Source: Cytospora piceicola (lineage: Eukaryota; Ascomycota; Sordariomycetes; Diaporthales; Cytosporaceae). Taken from it: a DNA stretch of 64,000 nt. Positions within the stretch are counted from its first letter, which is position 1. Every line of letters begins with the position of its first letter. The translations under genes were made by a program, and so were the position numbers. The notes below the pieces were generated by a model. It saw only the letters and a list, made by a program, of their open reading frames with translations, made no database searches and was not told the DNA's origin. The stretch spans positions 248,001-312,000 of the forward strand of contig JALQBC010000008.1 of the NCBI GenBank assembly GCA_023375675.1, written 5' to 3'. Shown here piece after piece: positions 41,941-52,062 of the stretch.

Positions 41941-42526
41941 GGGTGGGAGCGGGGGTAAGATGTCATGAATGGGGGGGACCTAGAGTGGGTGATGAGTGGA
42001 ATAGAAAATGATGGCTTCAGGTGTATGGTGTGCTTGCTGGGTGCGTCGTACTCTGTCGTTTGCTTCTGGCTGCTGTCACCAGTGTCAATGTCAACAGCGT
42101 TCGATCTATGCCTTTAACTTATTAGGGGTGCTGTAAAGAGACACTGTCTGTTCCCCTCGTGTTCCCGTTGGCCCATATCATTGCCTCCTTGGGCTACTTA
42201 CTTCGTAGGTAGGTGCGGATGGCTGCACCTCCGGGGTTACACCTTTCCTAGACTCTTTCACATTTCGTACGTTGACTTCACCCGGATACCGCCTCTTGCT
42301 TCGGCGGTTCTGAGCAGCAATGTCAGTTACTGAGTGATTCACTCTAGAAGAAGTGAATTTGCCTAGAAAACCTAGTCATCTGCGTGACTGCCTTCTTTCT
42401 GGAGCCACTTGAGCCAGTCGTACACCTCACCCCCAAAAGCGTTTACCCTCGTCTTCTACGCCCGCAGTAACGACGACAATCAATAACCACCAAGCAAGAG
42501 ACTGTCCAGCAACACCACCAGTCAAA
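41941..42526. other. Intergenic region before the small secreted protein gene
   Basis: The left part should hold the Trs130 3' end. CTTCGTAGGTAGG near 42204 is a weak relative of the CCTAGG motif seen elsewhere. Bases 42400-42526 are a C/A-rich leader. Nothing else was identified. Confidence 0.55.
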
Positions 42527-43277
42527 ATGCTCACCATGATCACCAAGACCGTGATCTTCCTCGCTGCCATTGTCGCCCTCATCGGTATGGGCCAGACAGC
42601 ACCCTGGACGGCCATGCAGGAGCAGCAGCAGAAGCAGTACCCTCGGGACGATGTAAGTCATCCATGAAACCCATACAAATATATATATATACACATATAT
42701 ATTCATTCACCCCCTCTCTGACAACGTCCCCACATCCCATACTAACGGCAACGACAACAACAAAGCAGACCAACCCCAACCTGACCAAAATCATCTGCCA
42801 GCCCCAGATGTACGTCGAGGCCCGGAAGGACCACACCGAGGAGGGCGTCTCGTACCTGCGGAACAAGCCCCAGGACCCCCTGGGCCCGCCGTCCTTCGGC
42901 GCCCACACCAACGACGGCCACTGCACGCGGGTGAGCTGCGAGTACGCCTCGGGCATCTACGTCTGCAACGACAACGACGACGCGGTGCGGGTCCCGCTGG
43001 GCACCGTCGCCGACTACGCCCAGGCCGTGCTGGACGACCCCGACGCGGGCTGCAACTTTGTGGACAAGAGCTACGAGGGCTCGGGGGCGGCCAGGCCGGT
43101 CGTCTGGGGGCAGGCGTTTGATGTCAATGGATGGTTGGTCTTGGTCCTTTCTGGCCCCTTTCCCCCGCCCCCCCCCCCCTCCTCTCATCGTGTGATGTGA
43201 CACGGCATGCTGACTTGGTTTCGGGCTTGGACAGGAACGTGGTCGTTGGTATGTGGCACTTTGATGGCAAGTGTTAG
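42527..43277 (+). CDS. Small secreted six-cysteine protein, three exons
   Basis: Exons are 42527-42652, 42769-43133 and 43235-43277, giving 177 aa. Intron 1 (GTAAGT...GCAG, TACTAAC branch) is strong. Intron 2 has a weak GTTGGT donor but ends in ACAG and restores NGW-NVVVGMWHFDGKC followed by TAG. Residues 1 to about 24 form a signal peptide (KTVIFLAAIVALIGMGQTA). The mature part has six Cys: one in IICQPQ, three in DGHCTRVSCEYASGIYVCND, one in DAGCNFVD, and the final residue. The C-x-x-x-x-C...C-N-D-N pattern and the GWNVVV...C terminus recur in fungal small secreted proteins, many treated as effector candidates. No enzyme motif is visible. The gene is isolated beside simple repeats and CCTAGG palindromes. 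Confidence 0.8.
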
Positions 43278-43630
43278 AGAGAAGGTTTTAGTTGGTGGCG
43301 GCTATGGATTGGGAAGTCGTTTACGTTGTGAAGACGGAGATTCTTTTTAATCTCATCACTCTCAAGAAGCAATGAATGCAAACATATTTGACGCCCTTAG
43401 CATACATGTCTACATGTCGTCCACATCAGACCAGGTCAGGGGGCAAACAACTCCATACACTGTCTGGCCTTCATGGTGATATGACATCTATCTGGACCTG
43501 GTGATCCTCAGTGAACGATACTTTCCGGCAAAGGAACCAAGCAGACAAGTCAGCCCGTCAGCAATTCCATTCGTTGGTATACCCAGTACCTAGGTATGGT
43601 AGAGGAGGGTGGCTATTGGGATAAATACCT

Positions 43631-43659
43631 ACCTAAGTACTTAGGTAGGTACCTAGGTA
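43631..43659. repeat. Adjacent 16-bp and 10-bp palindromes (CCTAGG family)
   Basis: ACCTAAGTACTTAGGT (43631-43646) is a perfect palindrome and is followed after 3 bases by TACCTAGGTA (43650-43659). Another TACCTAGGTA lies 40 bases upstream at 43587-43596. Confidence 0.9.
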
Positions 43660-43827
43660 TATAATATACACTATACACCGTAAATCAGCCACACCTCTTG
43701 TACTTAGTAATGTACATTATGTCAGCATGCATGTTTAGCCACCTCCCTTTGTGGGGTCCCAAACATGGTTTGCATGTTGGACTTGCAACAGGGGGCAAAG
43801 ACCCCAGTAACAATACCAAAACATGGA

Positions 43828-43877
43828 ACCCCCCAGACCCCCAAGACCCCCAAAACCCCCAAAACCCCCAAAAACCC
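43828..43877 (+). repeat. C5A4-type simple repeat
   Basis: Runs of five or six C separated by A4, AAGA or AGA. The minus strand therefore has six G-runs spaced by three or four bases, which could form quadruplexes. It is not the fungal telomere repeat (TTAGGG). Confidence 0.85.
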
Positions 43878-44215
43878 GATTAAATCAGGGCCCGAAGCAG
43901 GCCGCCTTGCCGCCTTGGCCGCCCTGCAGCCCCAGAAGTTTTGGCAGTAGTGCCCGAGCTACTGCACTCACTGTACACTTACCAGACCACAAGCCAGCAT
44001 ATACCTACGTTATATACCAGCAGCCCAGGGAAACCTAGGTACTTCTGGTACTCGAGTACGCACATACGTAACGGGGCCTCGGGAGCGTGTCGATCTCACC
44101 CATATTGAGGATCTGAAAGCTGGAACATCGAACAACAACGTGAGTGGGTGATCAGACTGATGATGCATGTATGCATGCATGCATGCATTGCTTCTGGAAC
44201 GAAGTGTTGTTTGTT

Positions 44216-44247
<32 letters not shown>

Positions 44248-44722
44248 CCTTGTTGGCGTTGTTGTCTTTCCCTCTTTTCCCTCTTTTTCATCATTATCAC
44301 CTTGTTTGTCCCTTATAAGTACTTCTGTATATTCCTAAGATGCTTTCTATCGGTCTGTAAGGCTGAGTAGGTGGCTGCTTACCAATATGGGCTGACATGT
44401 GCAAATACATAGATGAGTAAATATATATAAGCATCCCATATATTAAAAAATAAATAAATAAATAAATGAGAGCCCCGGAGGGGTTTAGAGACACACCCCC
44501 ATGTCTCACAATCAAGGTTTTGATTTCCACTGTGTAAAATCCATCCTCGGGAACTTCCTGCTGCGTTAGCATCCTCTGTAGACGCTAATCCCGCTGTAAT
44601 AACGCCCAGGTCGTGCCCTGAACCAAGGGCCACCATCAAACCGTGAGACCGTGGGACCCTGCTTTCGCTTTGCACCGCTTTGCGCCCCAACTTCCTTCTC
44701 GCTTCCTTGTTGATGACTTGAC

Positions 44723-44758
<36 letters not shown>

Positions 44759-45142
44759 GCTGCCTTCTTTTCCTTCCCCCCTCCCCCAGTGTATCATGAT
44801 CCGTCTGCTTCAAATTGCCCCTCGTTTTTTTCTTTCTTCCAATTGACATTGCCGGCCCTTGTTGTCTCCCCAAGACACCCGTCCGAACCCACATGCCCTC
44901 GCGAGAAACAACCCGTTCGAACTCGATCAAACAGCCCCTGAAGAGCCGGGGCCGTCAACGATTAGATGCAACTGTATAGGATTATTGCTACGGCACCCTC
45001 CGACCCATCCGACCCCTCTCAACTCGTCTGATCCCCATCAATTGGCCCCATCGAGTCACATAATAGCACCTACAAACGCATCCGTGACGAACCTACCCCG
45101 GCGGATTCACGTCGGGTTGAGCCCCGGACCGACCCTTGGGAG

Positions 45143-48025
45143 ATGCTGCCGGTCAGGAGGCCGGTGGTCGACGAGAGGAAGGCAAAGCTTGCCCGTTCCT
45201 ACCAGGAGCTCCTCGATGAGTTCTCCAATAAGGACCTCGGCACCGTCGGGAACTACCAGCTTGGACGGCTTATAGGGAAGGGTTCCTTTGGCAAGGTCTA
45301 TCTCGCTTCCCACAAGCTTACCAATGGCTCCAAGGTCGTGCTCAAGTCCGCCAAGAAGGACGACTCCAATCTCGCCAGGGAGATACACCACCACCGACAA
45401 TTCGTACACCCTCATATTGCCCGCCTGTATGAGGTGGTCGTGACCGAGAGCCTGGTATGGATGGTGATGGAATACTGCTCCGGCGAGGAGCTCTACGACT
45501 ACCTCCTCCGACATGGAAAGCTGCCCGTCGACAAGGTCCAGAAGACCTTCACCCAGCTGGTTGGCGCCGTTGCATACGTTCACAAGAAAAACTGTGTCCA
45601 CCGTGATCTCAAGCTCGAAAACATCCTCCTCGACAAGAACGAGAACGTCAAACTGTTGGACTTTGGCTTTGCGCGCGAGTACGAGGGGAAGACCAACTAC
45701 CTGCAGACGTTCTGTGGTACCATATGTTACTCGGCCCCGGAGATGCTGAAGGGGGAGAAGTACGCGGGAGAAAAGGTCGACGTCTGGAGCTTGGGCATCA
45801 TTCTTTACGCCTTGCTTTGCGGGGAACTGCCCTTCGACGACGACAACGACGACATTACACGACGGAAGATCCTGGCCGAGGAGCCGAAATACCCGGACCA
45901 TATACCTCCAGATGCCTTGTCCCTGATCAAACAGTTGCTTTCAAAAAGACCATTTCCTCGACCGTCCTTGACAGATATACTCAACCACCCATTTCTGGCA
46001 GATCATGCTCTGGAGCAGCAGGCCATACTGGGCAAAGAACGCCCTGATCCCTTCACAACTATGCTAGAGAAAGACTGTCTACACCGAATGAAGAGCGCTG
46101 GAGTAAATATTGACCACGTGATAGAATCTGTGTTGGCTCAAAAATGTGACACTCTCGCTGGTTGGTGGGGTCTACTGCTGGAGAAGGAGGAGCGCAAGCA
46201 GAAGCGGAAGGAAAAGAAGCGGAAAGAGAAGGAGGGGGATCGCAGGAGCTCTCGCCGCTTCTCCCAAGCTTCTAGCCGACTTGAACGCTTGGCGCCCGTG
46301 GGTGAAGAAGGGACTTACCTCAAGCTGGGCGAACCCATCCCGTCGAGGCCCAGGGGTCGTTCCGAGAGGAGAAGCGGATACTACCCCGACTTCCTGGTCA
46401 CAGATCTTCCCGAGTTGCCAGAGGCTGCGAGGTCGAACTTGACCCTCGGCGCGGGCGCAGGGACCGATGCGGATAACCCCCCACCTCCTCCCATCGACAA
46501 GGACTCGATCCGGTCGGCCAGTACTTCACGCCACCGGAGACCTTTGCCGCCGCCTAAAGAGGGTGTGCCGGGTGTGCTTCGGAGCGCGAGGTCTAGGGGG
46601 TCGACTTTGCACCTAGTGACGGCGAGTGAAGGGCTAGACTGTAGGGGTTCAAGCCGAGACTACGATCCAGACGAGACACCGCAGCAAAAGGTCCGGAAAA
46701 GGCCGTCTCAGGGTATAATAGCACATTGGAAGAACCTGACACAGTGGTTCTTCGAGAGTACGCGACGACACAAGGGTGCCGACAGGAGACACAGTCATTC
46801 CGTTTCCGATCTGCGCACTAAGAGCCGCAGCGGGAAGGATGACAAGCTCTCCAAGGAAAACAGTCCCCGGCCGCACACCGGCAAGACCCCCCCGACGCAT
46901 GCTCCGACAGCTGTCTCTACTCTGCCCCAGAATCTCATGGTGAACGGCTTCGCAAGGAAACCTGTTGGCTCGGGAATTCAGCCACTGAGCACTGACTTGA
47001 CTAGCCCATCTACGCCAAATTTGACCACGCCAATCATGGGTCCTTCGCCGTTTCATCGTCGAGCGCCCACTGGCGGCTCCTATAAGCGCCAGTCCCTGTC
47101 GCCATCGCCTATAACACCGCGGTCTACTGTTCGACGCCCATCAGCAGGCCTCCGCGGTCGCAAATCGACCTCCTCATCTGTGTCTTCAGTCCGATCCTTG
47201 CACCACCCCGCTCATCATCATAGCCACTCCAAGGCTTCGTCCACATCGTCCACCAACTCTGTCTCGACGAGCATGTCCAAGACACCGATGCAGCCTGGCA
47301 GGAGCCCTCATCACTCCGTCAAGGTCCTTCCAGCAACGCCGACGAGCGCGACACCGTTCCCCAGTAACATCCGACTCGTCCGAGGCGCCGGCCCACCTCC
47401 TCTTTCGATATACAACGAGGCCGTCCCCAGGGGCATGTCCGGGGGTGCTGGGGATAGACTGGACTCGAGCCCCATGATACCATCGGCACCCCGATCTCCA
47501 AACCCGTTCGCCACCCTCGGCGAGCGCAGTGGGCCGTTCTTCGCAAAGCGCAAGAGGAATCTGTTCAAAGGTCCAGGGTTGGCGTTCGGTAGTAGCGGGC
47601 GCAGTAGTTCAGGGAACTCCTCACACAGCCGCAGCGTGAGTGGTGACCGCCTCGGCCGACGGAGCGGCGAGATCGCTGCCGTGCAGGAGGAGGACGAAGA
47701 GGCGCTGGAGATGGAAGACGACATGATGGAGGAAGAGGAAGAGGATGACGACGACGATGAAGATGACCGAGACACGGTCAAGTTCAGAGGCACGGAGGAT
47801 GAGGATGAGGTGATCGAGGAGGTTGAGAGCTTTACGCCGCTGGTGAAGGGCCCTGGGGAGAAGATCGAGGAGCGGATCTTCGAGGACGGGGAGGTAATAG
47901 AGGGCCAGGGCCAGCAGAACGGCAACGGCGAGGCTGGGGACACGCTCAGCCCGCTGCCGTCGCCGGGACATTCCAAGACAGCCGAGGCTGCTGCTTCTGC
48001 TTCTGCTGCAACCGCAGCGGCATAA
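45143..48025 (+). CDS. Serine/threonine protein kinase, CAMKL family, Kin4-like
   Basis: An intronless 960-aa protein. The kinase domain is about 38-285: glycine loop IGKGSFGKVY (44-53), ATP-binding Lys68 (VVLK), HRDLKLEN (153-160) with catalytic Asp155, DFG at 173-175, activation segment ending SAPE (197-200), then DVWSLGIILYALLCGELPF and a final NHPFL. All catalytic residues are present. A helical region after it (DCLHRMKSAGVNIDHVIESV then GWWGLLLEKEERK) and a Lys/Glu coil are followed by ~550 residues of Ser/Pro/Arg-rich, probably disordered tail. The tail has a conserved-looking HWKNLTQWFFESTRRH patch near 530 and a run of about 20 acidic residues near 860-880. The layout resembles Kin4-type checkpoint kinases of filamentous fungi, but Hsl1/Gin4-like relatives cannot be excluded. 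The start is the first ATG in frame. Confidence 0.85.
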   Translation: MLPVRRPVVDERKAKLARSYQELLDEFSNKDLGTVGNYQLGRLIGKGSFGKVYLASHKLTNGSKVVLKSAKKDDSNLAREIHHHRQFVHPHIARLYEVVVTESLVWMVMEYCSGEELYDYLLRHGKLPVDKVQKTFTQLVGAVAYVHKKNCVHRDLKLENILLDKNENVKLLDFGFAREYEGKTNYLQTFCGTICYSAPEMLKGEKYAGEKVDVWSLGIILYALLCGELPFDDDNDDITRRKILAEEPKYPDHIPPDALSLIKQLLSKRPFPRPSLTDILNHPFLADHALEQQAILGKERPDPFTTMLEKDCLHRMKSAGVNIDHVIESVLAQKCDTLAGWWGLLLEKEERKQKRKEKKRKEKEGDRRSSRRFSQASSRLERLAPVGEEGTYLKLGEPIPSRPRGRSERRSGYYPDFLVTDLPELPEAARSNLTLGAGAGTDADNPPPPPIDKDSIRSASTSRHRRPLPPPKEGVPGVLRSARSRGSTLHLVTASEGLDCRGSSRDYDPDETPQQKVRKRPSQGIIAHWKNLTQWFFESTRRHKGADRRHSHSVSDLRTKSRSGKDDKLSKENSPRPHTGKTPPTHAPTAVSTLPQNLMVNGFARKPVGSGIQPLSTDLTSPSTPNLTTPIMGPSPFHRRAPTGGSYKRQSLSPSPITPRSTVRRPSAGLRGRKSTSSSVSSVRSLHHPAHHHSHSKASSTSSTNSVSTSMSKTPMQPGRSPHHSVKVLPATPTSATPFPSNIRLVRGAGPPPLSIYNEAVPRGMSGGAGDRLDSSPMIPSAPRSPNPFATLGERSGPFFAKRKRNLFKGPGLAFGSSGRSSSGNSSHSRSVSGDRLGRRSGEIAAVQEEDEEALEMEDDMMEEEEEDDDDDEDDRDTVKFRGTEDEDEVIEEVESFTPLVKGPGEKIEERIFEDGEVIEGQGQQNGNGEAGDTLSPLPSPGHSKTAEAAASASAATAAA

Positions 48026-48812
48026 TTTGTTCTACTAAGGCCACGGCCTGGTTTGGGCTGGGCTGCCCAAACCTAGGCAGGGCGGGACATCCCACGGCAT
48101 GTCCATCCATCCGACCACTCATGATCATACCACGCCACACTACGCCTTACCATATCATTCCATGCCATACGGAGTTGACCTATACGCACCTACCTACGTT
48201 ACCGACAAAAATATGGCGACGGCGGCGCTCTGGAGTTTCACACCTACAAGAAGAACATGGCACACATACCCCCATCTGTTTCGTTCTCTTTTGTTGTTTT
48301 TATCCTATTTCAACATTTTTATTACAGCCACCATTTCCCCGGAGGTCAATACCACCCCCCTCCCCCCCCCGCCCCAACACATCAAAACAATGGTCTGCTC
48401 TGGTGGTTTTGTTTTTGATGGGAAAGGGGGAGCAGAATCCACCACCTATTTGCGGCTATCTTTGTTCAAAGTTTGTATCCTAATAAGAAAGTAGCGAGCG
48501 CCTAATGACTCCTATGTCCGTCTCTTCTTCATTGTACTTACTTAGCATACCTTTTCGTTCTTTCGACGTTACAAACCCCCCAATGATACCTCTGAATAGC
48601 CTTTTGATCTCCTAGGAGATGGAATATACCTGCTGCTTTTACGTTCATATATATATGTGTGTGTATATGTTGTCCGTTTTGTTAGCCGTGTGACATGATT
48701 CGAATGGATGATAATCTGTGGTCTCGAATTATTTATGGGGTATCTCAACTGCGAGCTCGTGCGCACATGCTTCCTGTCTCTGCCGTTATCAAACAATGCA
48801 GCATCTGCCCCC
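48026..48812. other. Convergent 3' region (kinase / CDC43)
   Basis: The spacer holds the 3' ends of both genes. It has a CCTAGG core at about 48072, a C-rich patch near 48355-48372 and a (TA)n/(TG)n stretch near 48646-48669. No gene is seen. Confidence 0.55.
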
Positions 48813-49379
48813 TCAAACTTCCAACCACTCCGGTCCCTCGCCGCCTCTCATGGACAAGGCCATGTCCAGCAGGCTCTTCCCGAAGCCCACCCGAGTGCCG
48901 CTAGCACCAGCACCACCACTCCCCTTCCGCGGCCTCCCCAGCAAAGCCCTCCGGCCCTTCTCGATCTTCCTCACCGTATCGACGCTCACACACAGCCCCG
49001 AGTCGAACTTCTTCAGCCCGGGATACCCCATCGTAGCCAGAGCGGCCAGCCCCAAGCTGGAGTGGTAGATATCGGGCGGGTCGCCGGGGCGCTTGCCGAA
49101 GCCACCGATGGCGTGCTGGGTCTTGTCGAGGAGGAAGTCGCGCTGGGCCCTGAGGGCAGCGGGGTCGACGGTGGTGGTGGTGGTGGTGGTGGTGGTGTTG
49201 TTGTTGCCGTCGGTCCCGTCGCCGTTGAGGACCCCCAGGACGGAAAGCGACCCGAGCACCCACCACGTGTAGCACGTGTCGGCCACCTTGTTGCAGCGGC
49301 CGTTGAAGCCGATGTGTTTCGTGGGCTCGTCGGAGTCGGCGAGGGAGAGGCTGGCCAGCTGGAAGTTTGCGCAGTCCGG

Positions 49380-49412
<33 letters not shown>

Positions 49413-50396
49413 TGCCGCGTCGGGGTCCAGGTGTGTGAACTGCCGGGAGACGAGGAAGGAGATGAAGGCGGGCACGTCGCTGATGCCGTCCTGCAGTGCC
49501 CGGCTCCTCTTGTAATAGGGCGCCTGCCCGGTCTCGGCACCTGTCTCCCCCGCCTCCTCCGGGGGCCGGTCCAGCAGCGCCAGCGCGGCGACGGCGCAGT
49601 AGGCGTAGCCGGCGTGGCTCTCGTGCCTGAAGCTCTCGGAGAAGCCGCCGTCGTAGGTCTGGCTCCTCCGGATGTGCGCCACCAGCGCGCCGACGTCGAT
49701 GTCCTCCTCCTCCTCGTCCCCGTCCCCGCGCAGGATCCAGCGTATCGTGGCGGCGAGGTAGCAGTACCTCATGTCCTTGCCGCCACCGACGATCGTCCGC
49801 CCCGCCTCCCCCCGGCCGGCAGGGGTGCACCTTCGCGGGGGCAGGTCGTAGACCACCTCGCCGAAGCTCCCGTCCTCGCCCCTCTGCAGCCTCCTCAGCC
49901 AGCGCAGCGTCTCGGCCCTGCGGACGCCCGCGAAGGCGCCCCCCTCGCCCTCGCCCTCGTCGTCGTCCGCCAGCATCGGCAGGAGCAGCAGCGCAAAGTA
50001 GGTCGCGGCGATGTTGGCGTCGCCCGTGCCGGCGCCCTGGTGCTGCGGCGGGAGGACGTGGGTCGGGCTGCCGCAGAAGCCGCCCCGGGGGTGCTGGCAG
50101 GAGAGGACCCACTGGCGGAGGCTGCGGCGGTCCGCCTGGGTGAGGGCCGGCTTGGCGGCGGGCGGCTGCTGGTGGTGGTGGTGGTCGGGGGTGGTGGTGG
50201 TGGAGGAGGAGGAGGAGGAGGAGGAGGAGGAGGAGGAGGAGGTCGGGGCGGAGAGCAGGTCGATGGCGACGATGATGAAGAAGCCGAGGGTCATGCGCTG
50301 GCTGTCGTTGGGGGTGTAGTGGTGTGGGAGGAGGGTGCGGAGGCAGCGCTGCCAGTAGCGGAGGTGGACTGGTGTGTTGAGGGAAGGGGATTCCAT
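48813..50396 (-). CDS. cdc43: Geranylgeranyltransferase type I beta subunit (Cdc43/PGGT1B)
   Basis: An intronless 527-aa protein. The frame runs up to a GTG at 50420, but the first ATG is at 50396 and precedes the conserved HLRYWQRCLRTLLPHHYTP. Prenyltransferase repeats are recognisable as GGF/GSF units: HPRGGFCGSPTH, GEDGSFGEVVYD, SQTYDGGFSESFRHESHAGY and GGFGKRPGDPPDIYHSSLG. Zinc ligands are Asp373 and Cys375 (ADTCYTWW) and His445 (IYHSS). The enzyme attaches geranylgeranyl to CaaX proteins ending mainly in Leu, such as Rho1 and Cdc42, in complex with the shared alpha subunit. It is longer than the ~375-aa yeast enzyme because of low-complexity insertions: poly-Ser/Thr near 50, Asp/Gly-rich near 330, and poly-Thr near 395, all encoded by trinucleotide repeats. 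The divergent ILM1 gene starts 606 bases away. Confidence 0.92.
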
Positions 50397-51002
50397 CTTG
50401 TGTAGGTGGCCCACGACCACAAGTGAACCAGTCGTGGAAGGTATTTATCGAGGAGTAATGTAAGTATACCCAGGTATGTTGTGGTGTTCTACTACCGACA
50501 GTATACTACGCAGTATGGAATGGAAGTTGGAGCTACTACACAGTAAACCCCCTGTAGCCAAGCCAGCTAAGCCAGCTAGAGCCGCTAAAGCAGCCAAGTC
50601 AGTGAGTGGATCCACTGGATGACCCTGGCTGCTCAGGCTGCTCAGGCAGTTGGTCAGGGCTGTCAGGGTGCAACACCCCCTGTCAAGTCAATTGGGGTCT
50701 CGCCGTTTTACCCCAATTACTTACCTAGGTACTTAGGTACATACATACACAGTACGCTACGGTAGCACGTGGCAGATCGCCAAGCATGTGAACAGAAGCC
50801 CAAAATGATGATCAATCAATCAATCAATCAATCGACCAACACGCTAAGGACTATTATTATTATAATTATTATTATCTTCTACCACCACCACCCAACACAA
50901 TCGAACATTATCATCCTGTCAACTGTCTCCCTCCTCCTCCTTCTCAACCAAGAACAACAACAACAACAACAACAACAAAAACAACAACAACCACCGCCCA
51001 CC
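50397..51002. promoter_or_regulatory. Bidirectional promoter between CDC43 and ILM1
   Basis: This 606-nt head-to-head spacer contains TACCTAGGTA followed by CTTAGGTAC (50722-50741), (AATC)n at about 50813-50835 and (AAC)n at about 50950-50992, just before the ILM1 ATG. An AGCCAGCTA-like short repeat lies near 50560-50600. Promoter function is inferred from gene orientation only. Confidence 0.45.
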
Positions 51003-51667
51003 ATGGGGCTCATATCCGGCAAAACCTACATCACCTCGCTCTCCCTCTTCCACATCACCGTGGCCTACTTCTTCCTCACCAACCCCATGGCCATCATTGA
51101 CACCTCTCTCGTCTGGATCATCGGCGAGTCCATGGGTATGCCCGAGGAGCCTGCCCTCCAGTCGCCCTCGCCCGCCCTCGCCTTCCTGGCCGTCATCCTG
51201 GGAATCATGGGCCTGACCGACCTGCTCACCCTCAACCTGCCCGAGGACGTGGGTCTCGTTGAACACTGGGGACTCCAGGGTATGTACCTCTTTTCTCGGT
51301 TCCCATATCATCCTGATGCCCTGAAAACTAACGCTCTCCTCTCACAACAGCCCCCATCCGCCTCTTGATCTCCCTCGTCCTCCTCGCCTACACCTTCGCC
51401 TGCAGCCCCTCCTCCCCCCTCTACCGCGACACCACCTCCGCCGGTGGCCACCTGTCCCACCCGGACGCGAGGCTGCACAACCCGAACTACGTGCCCTCTT
51501 CCTGGGGCGGCGACGGGCTCAAGAACAGGGTTTTCTTTGCCTTCATGTTCGTCGAGATGACCGCCTGGTTCGGCCTGTGGGTTACCCTGCGGGAGGAGAG
51601 GAACGACATCATCTCGCGGAATGCCCGCAAGAGGGGCATAAGCCACCAGGATCTGATGGCAATGTAG
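51003..51667 (+). CDS. ilm1: Ilm1 family membrane protein (increased loss of mitochondrial DNA), two exons
   Basis: Exons are 51003-51279 and 51351-51667, giving 197 aa. The 71-nt intron has GTATGT...ACAG ends and a CTAAC branch site. The join gives HWGLQ-APIRLLISLV, the conserved Ilm1 core. The start (ACCATGG) precedes the family N-terminus GLISGKTYITSLSLFHITVA. Four hydrophobic helices are visible: about 10-28, 55-75, 93-110 and 155-172 (NRVFFAFMFVEMTAWFGLWV). The C-terminus is basic and cytosolic-looking (REERNDIISRNARKRG). In yeast ILM1 is needed for mitochondrial DNA maintenance and slow growth phenotypes, but the protein behaves as an ER/endomembrane protein, so the role is not settled. 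It is head-to-head with CDC43 and convergent with NAA25. Confidence 0.9.
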
Positions 51668-52062
51668 GGGGTACATGTGATGGAGAAGGAAAAGAAAACC
51701 AAAAAGGTTAAAAGGGGTATAAAAGGGGGTATAGAAAGTGAAGGCTTCAAAATCGACCTACGATATATACTTCAGTATTGTAGAATATCGCAAGTTCTGT
51801 TGAGGAAGGTCAAAAAAAGCAATGGACGGCATGGGCAATGGATGCATTGTACGGAGTTTGTCCTTTTTTCGACTTAGAAAGGGGTTGGACCTTTCCGAGG
51901 AAATCCGATCTGGGACGGTGTTCATAGACATAAGGAGGGCTCTGCGATCTGCTCAGAGCGGTATATACCCAACCAATCATCTTGATCATCCTTCTATCCC
52001 TACGTCGCCATTTTACCTTGTCCTGGTCGCACGCACCATGACCTCCCTTCCTCTTTGTACCT
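51668..52062. other. Convergent 3' region (ILM1 / NAA25)
   Basis: A ~395-nt spacer between two convergent stops. It starts A/G-rich (51690-51740), which may carry polyadenylation signals. No gene is seen. Confidence 0.55.

Larger units (their letters stand above)
43278..45142. other. Intergenic region rich in simple repeats
   Basis: It contains TACCTAGGTA at 43587 and 43650, the 16-bp palindrome ACCTAAGTACTTAGGT at 43631-43646, a C5A4 repeat (43828-43877), (GCAT)n near 44163-44190, (GTTGTC)n near 44213-44250, (AAAT)n near 44445-44468 and (CTTG)n near 44724-44757. No gene is supported. The kinase leader probably occupies the last few hundred bases and contains out-of-frame ATGs (for example 44859). 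Confidence 0.6.

Noticed and set aside
43828..43877. Possible telomeric repeat
   Set aside because: The unit is CCCCCAAAA, not CCCTAA, and it is internal with genes on both sides.
48708..50405. 565-codon plus-strand frame with a poly-Gly run
   Set aside because: Antisense to the CDC43 beta subunit, whose zinc ligands and repeats are clear.
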